Shown here: positions 33,701 through 44,721 of the stretch, in pieces
How positions within the stretch are numbered: the stretch's first letter is position 1
How the letters are laid out: every line of letters begins with the position of its first letter
Assembly (NCBI GenBank): GCA_019454045.1
Contig: SKCR01023431.1
Coordinates: 124,001-188,000, forward strand
Reading direction: 5' to 3'
Origin: Zanthoxylum bungeanum
Taxonomy: Eukaryota; Streptophyta; Magnoliopsida; Sapindales; Rutaceae
Length of the DNA: 64,000 nt
Position numbers and translations under genes: made by a program
Notes under the pieces: generated by a model
Seen by the model: only the letters and a program-made list of their open reading frames with translations
What the model was told of the DNA's origin: nothing
Database searches by the model: none

Positions 33701-34801
33701 TGAAAATTCGGGGTTATCCTAAGTTCTGACCCTATGCGGAATTATAAACAATAAGCAGGACAAGTCCTATTACTGCTACTATGGAATTGCAACAGGCAAA
33801 TTAACAGGCAACCACAACAATAAAATCCACAATATTAATTCAGTACAAATAATAAATTGCGGAAAAGTAAATCAATCACACAAAATTCAACACAATGATT
33901 TTGGTGACGAAGTGGAAAACTCTTCCGAGTAAAAAACCACTCCGGGTATAGGCTACCACCCGAATCCACTATATCGAGAAAAACTTACAGCGATGGTCAA
34001 GACCTATGGTGGCAACTCCACCGACTCAAGTACCTCTATACTGCAAGAACTCAAGGCAACTCCTCAAGCCCGCAACCCACGGTTTTCTTCAGAACCTCTG
34101 AAGTCTCTGAGTAGATTATATCACCAATGACGCCGGAACTCCGACTACCAAAACTCCTCCTATAGAACTCTAAAGGATTAGGGATTTTGGGTTATGTTGT
34201 GTTGAAGGTTTATCAAAGATTGGATTTCACCAAACAAATAGAAGACATGAGATTCAAAGAGTCTTCAAGGTGAAATCAAAAGAGTTGAAAGCTGTTGAGA
34301 GGTTTTGGCTCAAAAGGAATATGTTTCAACTAATGAGAATGGCGGCTAAGGGTTATATTTATAGGTAGGGTGAAAACCTAGGGTTTTGCAGGCCAAAAAC
34401 GCGTTCAGATCGCAGTCGCGTTCGAACGCTTACTAGAACGCTACACGAACGCGCCCATTCTGTGAAGACTCGTTCGAACATCAATCGAACGCACAACGAA
34501 CGTGAGCTCTCTGGAATGCTCCCGTTCGAACCCCACAAGAACGTGCCTCGAACGTTTTCTCTCTGGAATGCTCCCGTTCGAACCCAATAAAGAACGTGCC
34601 ACTAACGCCACACGTTCGAACCCACAAACGAACGTAGCACTAACGCCAATCGTTCGAACACTGCAACGAACGCACCACGAACGCATGTCCGATGCACAGT
34701 AGCCAGAAACCAGTCCAATTGCACAAAGATCTTCATGAAAGATTACAACTCAATTGAACTTGTTTTGTCACGGATATAAGCCAATAAAACTGGAACTAAC
34801 A
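33701..34801 (-). repeat. 3' LTR of E2
   Basis: 1101 bp, almost identical to 40038-41135. Visible differences are a few single bases and short indels (for example one extra G around 34193 and 34350). This suggests a fairly recent insertion. Confidence 0.93.
34420..34660 (-). promoter_or_regulatory. TTCGAA palindrome array in E2 3' LTR
   Basis: Cores start at 34420, 34471, 34523, 34575, 34613 and 34651: steps 51, 52, 52, 38 and 38 bp. The TATA box (TATAAATATA, 34353-34362) follows on the minus strand. Three of the cores read GTTCGAACC, which also fits the degenerate Pol III B-box pattern GWTCRANNC. Confidence 0.65.
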
Positions 34802-35467
34802 ATCTCCCCCTTTGGCATTCCGTGACAAAACACTACCTAATACAAAGACTACGGTAATAGACCCAAAAAGCAAATAGTCAACTGTCAACCATCAAAACAG
34901 TGACTTATTACAAATGGACTCGATCTAACACCTAACAAAGTAGTCTTGAAAACAATACCGCCTCAGCAACAAATCTGTTTACCTGAAACATCCACAAACA
35001 ATAGTATACCGTGAAAAGCATTGGGATTAACAAGTATAACATCAAACAGGTAAAACATTTGTCTCCCCCTTAATCTGAACTCTCCTTAAAACGGAGATAT
35101 CGACAAATCACCAATTACTCCCCCTTTTTGTCACGAAATGACAAAGCATGCATACACCAGGAGAAACAACAAACATGTATGTGAAACTTACTCCCCCGCA
35201 CAAACAGGCACACAAATTTATCATAAGAATAAATGGGAAGCAAATAACCAAAAGTAATATCCGTAAGCATGCATGAAGAACTGACAGTAAGCGAAACATT
35301 CAAGATATAATATTTTCATTAAAATACGACAAATGTTTGCTTAACATCTCATAAACAATCAAAAGGGTGAGAATACATCTTCACAGTTTAACAAAAAAAA
35401 ATATGATCCTAAAAAGTAAACAGACTCCTCCTAACGCAAATAAAACCCATCAAATAAAACAAAGCAG
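34802..35467 (-). other. E2 3' non-coding region with purine tracts
   Basis: Non-coding. The polypurine tract (minus strand AAAGGGGGAGAT) touches the 3' LTR. Further purine-rich tracts occur opposite 35066-35075, 35117-35127 and 35191-35196, consistent with the multiple polypurine tracts described for Sireviruses. Confidence 0.6.
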
Positions 35468-36555
35468 CTAGTCAGACTCCGAGCTAGCTGACGACTCATC
35501 GGAAATGGAAGCAGCATGAGAGGATGACAGGTGACGGGCAAACTGATCCTCGAGGCGGCGAACAGAAGAACGGACCTCGGATAAGCTACCGGAGACCAGG
35601 CGAAGCTCAGCGATAATGGTAGCATGGGAATCCAAGATGCGCTGGTAGAAATCCGACGAAGGACCAGCGAAAGAAGAGGAAGCAGAACCCGAGGCTGGTG
35701 GAGCAGAAGCCGGAGCAGTAGCTGGATCAGGAGCTGGAGCAGGAGCAGGAGCACGAACATGAGCAGGAAGATGTGCATCGCCTGCAGACACAGTCTGTCG
35801 ACCAATAGGCTTGAGTAGAGGAAGAGGAGGATCATGCACAAAATCTGGAACCAAAGCCGAGATGATCCGGCGAATGAGACACCCATAGGGAAGGGTGTGG
35901 GAAGCATAAGAAGCAGAGCGGATACGTATCATCTCCCGCACAATCACACTGAGTATGTCTATGGAAAGACCCTGCTCAATGGCATAGAGGAACGCAATCC
36001 GAGCAAAGGGCTGAGTGTTGACATGAGATTTGGGCCATAAATTATGACATACAATGCGGTTAAGAAGACGATAGGCCGACAGCAAAGTAGTGACAACAAC
36101 AGTCCCTCCGCCAAACGGACGATGCTGGCCAGTGGCAACGTCCATGACGAGCTGATCTGAAGGGCCATCAGCAGGGGACCAGGGGAACTGAGGGTAGGGC
36201 ACCTCAGGAATAGCCAGAATCCGAGATAATACCGAAGGATCGATATCCAAGTAGTGGCCCCGAATGTGCACGAAAAAGAGGTGGCAGAAACAACCTCAAT
36301 GTTGGAATAGAATTCCTGGACAAGCTGGGGCGACGGACCAACAAAACTCGATAAAAGAGGACCCCAACCACGAGTAACCAAAAGAGGTACAATCCCGGTA
36401 TCATGAAGTTCATCTTGCAAGACATTACGCTCCATAAATAGACTTTGCTTCGAGAAGTGATCATCAAATAATTTACCAGCAGCTGGACTGCGAAAACGAT
36501 CTCGAGGAAGAGAGTCGCGGGGGCGTTTCTTTGAAGCAACAGTCTTCTTAGGCAT
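35468..36555 (-). pseudogene. E2 second ORF: putative plant transposon domain protein, one frame break
   Basis: The start is the ATG at 36555 (MPKKTVASKKRPRDSLPRDR). The first frame carries NVLQDEL, VPLLVTRGWGP and VQEFYSN. Near 36255 a frame change leads to the second frame, with RGHYLDIDPSVLSRIL, NLWPKSHVNTQP, LPYGCLIRRIIS, a Pro/Ala-rich linker and a helical acidic tail ending at 35468. The pattern matches proteins annotated as putative plant transposon protein domain (Transposase_32), of unknown biochemical function, often found in plant retroelements. It occupies the place where Sireviruses carry an envelope-like gene. E1 and E4 have related copies. The break needs about one base, so decay seems recent; a short intron cannot be excluded. 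Confidence 0.65.
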
Positions 36556-36870
36556 CTAGAGAGATATAAGAAACCACAGAGATAAGAGACAATCCAAAAC
36601 ATACCACAAACAGAATTTAAAAAAAGCAAATAGTGTTCGAACGAAAATTCATGGGTTCGTTCGAACGGGATGGCGTAAGACCGAGCAACAAAACACTTCA
36701 ACGAGATGCACTACGCCACAATAGACACACACAAACAACACAAGACACAACCACAAGACACCATACGCCTTCAATCAAGAGAGAAGGCTAAATAAACAAC
36801 AAGAGCGAAACCCTAGATTCTAGATCTGAGAAACAAGACAAAATCAGTGAAGGGAGATGGGAAAAATTAC
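36556..36870 (-). other. 5' UTR intron-like segment before E2 second ORF
   Basis: On the minus strand it starts GTAATTTTTC after CATCAAG and ends TTATATCTCTCTAG directly before the ATG. Position and length (315 bp) match the E1 segment (309 bp). A few palindromes (36634-36668) lie inside. Confidence 0.45.
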
Positions 36871-37007
36871 CTTGATGAGGAAGACGAAGCCGAGAAACAG
36901 AGGATTAGAGGCTGGATCTGACCAAAAAGGAGGAAAAGGCGAGGAAGACCAAGAACCAGAGAAGAAATAGGAGAGAAAAGAAATGTGCGAACAAAAACCG
37001 CACGAAG

Positions 37008-37090
37008 GTATTTAAATACCGACACGGCGTTCGAACTAAAGTCTAACGCGATTCGAACGATTATGTTCGAACGAAAATAAGAACGTAACA
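37008..37090 (-). promoter_or_regulatory. internal promoter-like region of E2
   Basis: TATTTAAATA follows, on the minus strand, two TTCGAAC cores at about 37029 and 37065 and a CGATTCGAACG half-palindrome. It is the counterpart of 14168-14345 in E1, with fewer palindromes. It would drive the second ORF separately from gag. Confidence 0.45.
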
Positions 37091-37094
37091 CCAA

Positions 37095-38160
37095 CGAAAT
37101 GAAGACAGTGCACAGCAGAAGAGCAGTTACAATGATACCCAGAAAACAAAATGATAATTATGACATGAAACAACAGGCATCATTTTGCAATTTGCTAAAC
37201 ACAACACTTATGCATATGACATAAACACCAAAGCATATAAAGCACTTGCGTGGAAAAATAAAGTGCACAACAAATCAAGGCTTAAGACCTTATTTTATGA
37301 GCTGGACACAGCCAAAGAAATCCATCTCTAAACAAACCAAGTCCACAAAATAGATGTTCAAACCCAGCACCACTAGGACCTGAAAATAAGCAACATTGGT
37401 TGCATGCTATAATATTTACCCCAGAAATATCATGAGCTCATTTTTAATAACTCTTTTGAGTGAAGGGTTTTTGCCCTTATCTTTTGAATTTGGCCATTTT
37501 GGCTCTTTTGCACTTGAGTCTCATTTTTTTTTTAATTTATTTCTTTTTACTTTTGCACAAGGGGATAGCAAGGTCATCTAGTCAAAGGTCACACTATTTA
37601 GCAAACAGGATAAGATAGAAATTAGATTGCTATTCCAAAAACTCATACATGCGACCAAGCCTTGATAAAATAAAAACGTGTATGTGAGGTGCAAGCACAT
37701 GATATACCAAAGGTTTTTATCACACACACCCATGTATATAAAGCATCAAGAAAAATAAAAGCATATCATACATGCATAATCATATATCCTACATACCAGG
37801 ATCACATGCATAAGCTTTTCATGCTCTAACAAGCCATAAAAATATTTTTGGTCTTTTTCAAAATATATAATTTTTTTTTTGATTTTTCAGTTTTAAAGCA
37901 CTAAAAATAAAGACACAAAACAGCTTGTAAAACATCCAATGGTACGTGGAGTTGTATCCCGAGTGCAGATCATACTACCGTCCATTCGGAATCGGCTATG
38001 AAATTTATGTTCGGGTTTCCATCCTATATACCAATGGATATATAACAAAAACAAGACACACACACACACCCATATGCTGTGAAAACAAAATAAACGTGCA
38101 AAAACATAAAACACACGCACACACACACACACATGCAATGGGAAAATAAAAATGCCTCTT
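37095..38160 (-). other. E2 non-coding spacer
   Basis: Conserved with the E1 spacer. It has (CA)n runs at 38058-38072 and 38115-38135, T-rich runs, and the 95 bp module shared with solo LTR B at 37935-38030. No pol motif was found on either strand. Confidence 0.6.
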
Positions 38161-39996
38161 TTAAGCAGAGTTACACCGAAGTGCACTCTCATCATGTCCA
38201 TCAGGACATGCAGAAGTAGATGGAAAATCATCTTGCTTCCCCACCCAAACCTTTCTAGGAACCTCATCCACTTGAGAATTCCTAGTTAACAAAGAAAGTT
38301 TCTCACTAAGAAATTGTGTCTGTTTAGTTAGTGCAGAAACTTGAGAAGCTAGATTTGAAGAGTCAAATCTAGGTGACACCTTCTTAGGCCTCTTCTTTTT
38401 CTTGTGAAGCATGAAGCACTTAGGCCTAATGTGACCCGCCTTGCCACAATGGTGGCACACATGCACAAACCTCGAATGAGAGCGAGGTTTACCCACACAC
38501 CTCTAGATTGAGGTTGGGAAACAGGACGAGGAACAACATGAGGAGAAACATGACTACACACAACAGGTTTCTTACCTAAGTCACGTTTAGCTGCTACTGG
38601 CACAGCTTTGGAAGAAGAAGCCTCATTGCAGTTAGGCTCAGAAATAATACCTAACATACGGTCCACCATTTTATTTCCACTAGAAAATGCGGACAATTGG
38701 GTTCTAGCATTTTCAAGTTCGGTCTCTAATATTTGGACTCTATTCACTAGGCTTTTGTTCCTCTCCTCCAGGTCATCAACCATCAAAAGGCTTTGCTCAA
38801 GATTGGCTTAAGTCTCATTCTTTTCTAGCTCAGTAGCTTTCAGCCTTTTATTGACCTCTATATTAGTCTTCTTAATAGCTAAACTCTCATTAAATAGTTC
38901 AACATAAGCTACCTGAAGACTTTCCTCATCTACAGACTCATCAAGAGAGACTTCTGAATCAGCATCATTAGCCACAATCTCTCTCTCACCAGTCACACTA
39001 GCAGTAAAGGCCAAATAATTGCATTTAGGAGAGTCATCACCTTCAGAATCACTAAGTGATGCTGCCATGACTTTCTTGCCTTGCCTTAAGGTATGTGGGA
39101 CACTCAGATTTAACGTGCCCATATCCTTCACATTCATAGCACTGGGCACCACGGGATCTACTATCCTTATCCTCTCCAGACTCACTCCTGCTATGCCTAC
39201 TCTCTCTAGGCATAACCTCTCTATCCATGTTACTGATATGGCCACTCTTCTTAAATTTAAGAAATTTCTTAAACTTCTTTGCAAACAAGGCCAAATCACG
39301 ATCCGTGATGGTATCATCATCACCAGACGAATCATGCACAACCAAACGTTTTTGGCTCTCTATAACCAGGAAGCTTTTTCTCATAAACCTGCAGTTTTCC
39401 TACGAGTTCATTTAATCAAGCTTATCGAGATCATTACTTTCCTCGATGGCAGTAATCTTGGGTAGGAATTTATCAGGAAGAGATCTAAGGATTTTTCTAA
39501 CTATCCTATTTGTAGGTATAGTCTCACCTAGGTTAAAACTAGAGTTAACGATATCATTAATCTCAGCATAAAATTCATCAAAGGTCTCATCATCTTTCAT
39601 TTTGGCGACCTCAAACCTAGTGGCTAAATCCTGGAGTCTATTATTTTTAACAGACAATGTGCCCTCATGCACAGTCTGCAGGATGTCCCAAGCATCCTTG
39701 GCTATCTCACACATTGAGATTCTCCTAAATTCAGCAGAACAAACAGCACCATGTATGGCATTAACAGCCTTGCTGTTCCTATTGCTAGCATCAAATTCAT
39801 CCTTGGTCCAGGTCAATTTATCTTTAGGGGAAGATACCCCATCAACAATAACAACGGGGGGTTTCCACCCGTGTTCAACAGTCATCCAGACCCTCTCATC
39901 TAAGGACTTAAGGAACGCTCTCATGCGAACCTTCCAATGCAAATATTCTGTGCCATCAAAAAATGGCGGACAATTTAAGGGTTGACTACGCTGCAT
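38161..39996 (-). pseudogene. gag: E2 gag (Sirevirus-like), frameshifted
   Basis: Starts at 39996 with MQRSQPLNCPPFFDGTEYLH, the usual opening of plant copia gag, with WKVRMRAFL following. The first frame carries the gag-polypeptide core to about 39412. It then shifts, giving the knuckle CYECEGYGHVKSEC in 39384-39052. Another shift leads to the coiled coil (39341-38808), where a TAA at about 38806 (Gln or Glu in E1) interrupts. The last frame has the second knuckle CHHCGKAGHIRPKC and ends at 38161. All parts align with E1. Several independent breaks make it non-functional. Confidence 0.82.
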
Positions 39997-40022
39997 AGCT
40001 AATGGGTCAAGGATCGAGTTCA

Positions 40023-40035
40023 GGCTCTGATACCA
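40023..40035 (-). other. primer binding site of E2
   Basis: On the minus strand TGGTATCAGAGCC, perfectly complementary to the 3' end of plant initiator methionine tRNA, two bases from the LTR end. Confidence 0.92.
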
Positions 40036-40037
40036 AT

Positions 40038-41135
40038 TGAAAATTCGGGGTTATCCTAAGTTCTGACCCTATGCGGAATTATAAACAATAAGCAGGACAA
40101 GTCCTGTTACTGCTACTATGGAATTGCAACAGGCAAATTAACAGGCAACCACAACAATAAAATCCACAATATTAATTCAGTACAAATAATAAATTGCGGA
40201 AAAGTAAATCAATCACACAAAATTCAACACAATGATTTTGGTGACAAAGTGGAAAACTCTTCCGAGTAAAAAACCACTCCGGGTATAGGCTACCACCCGA
40301 ATCCACTATATCGAGAAAAACTTACAGCGATGGTCAAGACCTATGGTGGCAACTCCACCGACTCAAGTACCTCTATACTGCAAGAACTCAAGGCAACTCC
40401 TCAAGCCCGCAACCCACGGTTTTCTTCAGAACTTCTGAAGTCTCTGAGTAGATTATATCACCAATGACGCCGGAACTCCGACTACCAAAACTCCTCCTAT
40501 AGAACTCTAAAGGATTAGGGATTTTGGTTATGTTGTGTTGAAGGTTTATCAAAGATTGGATTTCACCAAACAAATAGAAGACATGAGATTCAAAGAGTCT
40601 TCAAGGTGAAATCAAAAGAGTTGAAAGCTTTGAGAGGTTTTGGCTCAAAAGGAATATGTTTCAACTAATGAGAATGGCGGCTAAGGTTATATTTATAGGT
40701 AGGGTGAAAACCTAGGGTTTTGCAGGCCAAAAACGCGTTCAGATCGCAGTCGCGTTCGAACTCTTACTAGAACGCTACACGAACACGCCCTTTCTGTGAA
40801 GACTCGTTCGAACATCAATCGAACGCACAACGAACGTGAGCTCTCTGGAATGCTCCCGTTCGAACCCCACAAGAACGTGCCTCGAACGTTTTCTCTCTGG
40901 AATGCTCCCGTTCGAACCCAATAAAGAACGTGCCACTAACGCCACACGTTCGAACCCACAAACGAACGTAGCACTAACGCCAATCGTTCGAACACTGCAA
41001 CGAACGCACCACGAACGCATGTCTAATGCACAGCAGCCAGAAACCAGTCCAATTGCACAAAGATCTTCATGAAAGATTACAACTCAATTGAACTTGTTTT
41101 GTCACGGATATAAGCCAATAAAACTGGAACTAACA
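40038..41135 (-). repeat. 5' LTR of E2
   Basis: 1098 bp. It contains the palindrome array (40756-40992), TATA box (TATAAATATA, 40688-40697) and R/U5 region. The target duplication ACTAG follows at 41136-41140. Confidence 0.93.
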
Positions 41136-41211
41136 ACTAGAATTCAGTGACAAAGGAAAATTTAACCCTGAAGCCTTTCAAGTAAAATCAATATTAGCTA
41201 TTTACATGTTC

Positions 41212-41272
41212 CGCTTAAATTTGGATCGGGTGATTTGGCGGCAGGTTTCCAACATTTTCCAAAAAATATTTA
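41212..41272 (+). repeat. SINE 3' end fragment
   Basis: TCCGCTTAAATTTGGATCGG and the following GGTTTCCAACATTTTCC(A)6 align with the 3' end of the SINE at 32250-32309. No tRNA-like 5' part or duplication is visible, so it is 5'-truncated. Confidence 0.5.
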
Positions 41273-41296
41273 TAAATTAAACCTACTCAAAAGTTT

Positions 41297-41572
41297 TTAC
41301 ATAAAATAAACTTCTAACAATATATGTGGCTTTTGTTTTTTTGGATACAACAAATTTGCCTCAAAGGCATAACGCTTGTGCTCTTCAATTCTCTCAATCA
41401 TTCCAACACCAACACTGTAACTTCTAGCCATTAAATTCAGCTGCATGACTTTTCCCTCCACAGTTCTTGATGATGAGGCACGCAAAAATTGCCTCAAATC
41501 CACATCATCACAAACTCTCGAAGACTTGACACTATGGCCGAGCTTGGTAGAAAATACTGCACTTAGAATATA
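41297..41572 (-). pseudogene. 5'-truncated copy of the small host gene at 55304-55669
   Basis: Minus-strand reading from 41572 gives the pattern GHSVKSSRVCDD, VDLRQFLRASS, GKVMQLNLMARSYSVG, IERIEE and FEANLLYPKK. The gene at 55304-55669 has SHSVKSWRACDD, EDFRQLLSEAS, GKVQSNGMSRSYSVS, IGRIEE and FEANLLYPRR in the same order. The first 50 codons of the gene have no counterpart here; no Met is in a suitable place. The remaining frame has no stop, so it could be a recently truncated paralogue. Confidence 0.65.
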
Positions 41573-41730
41573 AAGTAGCTTATAAACTATGGAATAAAAG
41601 CTAGTGTTGAATGTTGATTCAAAATTTGTTCATGGGGATTATCTGAGAAGTGTTGAGATTTGCAGGGGTCAATTGAAGGTTTATAAAAGTCTCATGAGAG
41701 GCTAATTGGTAAAAGATAAAGTTAACAGTG

Positions 41731-43608
41731 TGATGAGCGGAAAATATATCAATATTTACCGTCCATTTTACTTAATATTTTGTTTAGTTTCTTGGGTTTG
41801 ATGAACGTTTTGATGTGTTTTGATGTGCTTTGTAGATAAATAAAGTATCGGGACTTAATGAAATCAACTCGGGGATAAAACGATGAAATTTGGAGCAAAA
41901 AAATGGCGAAAACGGAAATTCACTATATGTGTCACGAAGTGCAGTCCTAAATTCTAATTTTGCGCAAGTTTGGTATTTTGGCCATAAAATTTTTTTATCC
42001 AATATCCGATTGAGCTAATTCAAGTTCCAAATTAAAGAAGACACAAAAATCTACAGCTTTGAAGTTTTAAATATTTTCGAATTCTGAAATTTGCATGACC
42101 GAAATTGATGAATAATTCAATGTATTTTGTGTAATTACTATAGTCATTTTCAAAATATAGAATAAAATAAATATAAAAAAAATTGTCAAACTTCCACCAA
42201 ACATTTAGTGCCATGTTTGGTGGAGGATTTGGTGCCATGTTTGGTGGAGCAATTGGTGGAGAAATTGGGGGAAGCATTTAGATTTTCCTATAAATACCAA
42301 GCTAAACTTTGTAAATTTTTCGTGCTTTCTTTGGAGGAATTTCTCCATGAAAACCTAAAGGAAAGTGTCTTGTATATTTATTTAATTTTTCTTGTATTTT
42401 CTTTTAATTTAATTAATGAAATTTTGTGTATTTTCATTTACAGCATGAGCAGGTAATCTCATTCTGCTGTGGTGAAAAATGTGAGACTTTTAATATAATG
42501 AATTAGATTAATCTCCCTTATTTTAATTAAAATTTGGATTAATTAGTTACCGCCTATATGGCCGGTTTAGGTGACAACCTTATTTATCGCCTATGTGGTC
42601 GGTTTTACATTTCGGACGTAGTTTCCGCCTATATGGTCGGTTTAGGTAATAACCTTGTTACCGCCTATATGGTCGGTTGGATTTAATTGAGACAAATGAA
42701 ATTACCGCCTTTATGGTCTGGTTAATTAATCGGTAAACATTGAGAATAAGAGAGATATATAATTTTGAAATATTAAAAGTTGATCCTCTAACCTCAACAT
42801 TTTCTTTATTGTTTTATTTACGTTTTTAATTTCCAGCCTTTACTTTATGTCTTTTATTTTATTTAAGCTTTTACTAGCCTTATATATGTGTTGTAACTAA
42901 GCCCGTTATCTGAGGTTGTGATGATTTCCAATATCACTGGTTTATAAGGGATTATTTTACGGTTTGGGTAATATAAATGTTTATTTATTGAGTCTTAGTC
43001 TTAATGCTTCTTGTTAACTGGCCATTAATAAGATTGATCTGGTAAACTTAAAATAAACTTGACAAATGAATTTTAGGTTTTAGCCTTAGACTTAATAGCC
43101 CACGATCTTCCTTGAGGATAGATAACCATTTAATAGATTTCCTTACAGGATAGACATCTACCTGTCGGGCGGGGGTAACCACAATTGGAACTTAATATTA
43201 ATGAATTCAGGTAACTTGGTTGACATAGACATATGATTAATTGGGTTACACTGGGTATTTGCATCCGACCATCGACAGAGGCTTTTGTAGAATTTCGTTT
43301 TCCAGGTTAGTAAACCAATATATTACACAAACATAAAATAACTGCTTCATCTTTTAAAAGATATTGGAAAGATTCACAACCATAGATAGTTTTTTAATAT
43401 TGAATTTTCCTAAACCTACTTTCGCGCCATTTTATTTACTTGTTTTTAATTTAAAATCATCATCCAATCAATCAATCCATTAGATACTCGTAAACATTTG
43501 ACTTCATAAATTAATAGTTTAGGTATTAAGTCCTCGTGGGATCGATACTTTTTATACTACTTGAACAATACGTGCGCTTGCGTTTTACGCGTGTGACAAC
43601 GCCGGTCA
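41731..43608 (+). mobile_element. Athila-type solo LTR (copy 2)
   Basis: Starts TGATGAGCGGAAAA, ends ACGCCGGTCA, and is colinear with the reverse complement of copy 1. It has a TATA box CCTATAAATACC at 42289-42300 and five copies of a subrepeat around ACCGCCTATATGGTCGGTT at 42549-42720. The flanks (CAGTG and CGGTT) do not form a convincing duplication: the left is host-like DNA and the right is a copia LTR, so this boundary may be rearranged. Confidence 0.7.
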
Positions 43609-44721
43609 CGGTTAAGTTGGTAAGTAGCATAACTTGAGTCTTTTTAGAGGGAAAAACAGTTACGGTGTAACTAACTATTTTTCAAGGCCTTACAAGTTTT
43701 TGTTGCTATTAACAGCCTAGTTTTTTTAGATTGATTAACTTTGTATAGAGTGTGATTCAAGACTTATGATTGCTACGAATCTTGTTCCTTGTAAAAAGCT
43801 ATGTATCTTTGATTCTTTGAGTTCCTAATAAAAGAGAGTTTGAAGCTCTAATCTTAGCCAATAAGTTGCTTGGTGTGTGTTCCTTCTCAGTGCTATAAGG
43901 TTATGTGTTACCAGATTTTTTCTTGCTTTCTGGGTTGTTTGCTCTTGATTTGTTTCTTTGGTTCATCTTGGATTGAGTCTTATTACAACAAACTAGTATC
44001 AGAGCCACAATTCTTGATCAAGAAAGTAGATATCACAACCAAAGCTTGAAGTTGTGAAGTTTAATGGAGAAAACGATTTCAATCTTTGAAGGCTTAAGAT
44101 GAGGGCTATCTTAGAACATCAAGGTCTTGTAGCAGCAATAGAAGATGATCCAAAATAAGCAGTTGCTGGTACTGCGAATGCCAAAAAAAATGAAGGAAAT
44201 TCTGAAGCAAGCACAAAACGCTATCATTCTGAGTCTTGGAGATGGAGTCTTGAAGGAAGTTTCACATGAAAACAAGCAGGCTTATGGAAGAATTTAGAAG
44301 AATTGAACATGAAAAATTCTTTAGCAAATAGACTTTATATAAAAAAGAAGCTCTACACTCTGTCAATGGAGGATGGAGCTTATATCAATGATCACTTGGA
44401 TGAGTTTAATAAGATAATGCCTGATTTGGAAAATATTGATATAAAAATCAGTGATGAAGATCAAACCATTATACTGCTGAGTTTTTTTATCTAGCTTTTA
44501 TGAGCATTTTGTAGATACTTTGCTGTATGGCATATATACTTTGTCAACGAGAGATGTGAAATCCTCCATGAAGTCAAAAGAGTTAAAGAGAAAGAATGAC
44601 GACTTCAATGAATATGTTGGCGAGGGATTTTCTGTAAGAGGGAAAAGAAGGATCAAAAAGGAAAGAAATGAGGTCTAAGTCCAAGAACAAGAATATGATT
44701 TTGAAATGATTTCACTCCTCG
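43609..44721 (+). pseudogene. gag: copia fragment: LTR end, primer site and gag start
   Basis: An LTR end with TTACAACA at 43990 is followed by CTAGTATCAGAGCC (43993-44006), a one-base variant of the tRNA-iMet primer site. Gag then reads KFNGENDFN...RLKMRAIL from about 44068, with stops at about 44156 and frameshifts. It continues NSLANRLYIKKKLYTLSMED (44303-44494) and beyond to 44720. This is a Tork-like copia gag. E4 is inserted directly behind it (CCTCG at 44717-44721). The start of the LTR is missing at 43609. Confidence 0.65.

Larger units (their letters stand above)
33701..41135 (-). mobile_element. E2: complete gag-bearing non-autonomous Sirevirus-like element
   Basis: 7435 bp with LTRs 33701-34801 (3') and 40038-41135 (5'), TG...CA ends and a perfect 5 bp duplication ACTAG (33696-33700 and 41136-41140). 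A tRNA-iMet primer site is at 40023-40035 and a polypurine tract at 34802-34815. The order on the minus strand is gag, spacer, internal promoter-like region with an intron-like segment, second ORF, 3' region. No pol domains are present. It is the best reference copy for E1, E4 and E0. Replication would need the enzymes of an autonomous Sirevirus elsewhere. Confidence 0.93.

Noticed and set aside
34502..34702. Arg/Thr-rich open frames across the LTR arrays (also 40836-41072, 18068-18289, 3714-3896)
   Set aside because: By-products of the CGAACG repeat; they recur wherever the array occurs and on both strands.
36255..36275. Programmed frameshift joining the two halves of the E2 second ORF
   Set aside because: E1 is also out of frame at this place, but by a different offset, and neither has a convincing slippery site; ordinary indels or a missed intron are likelier.
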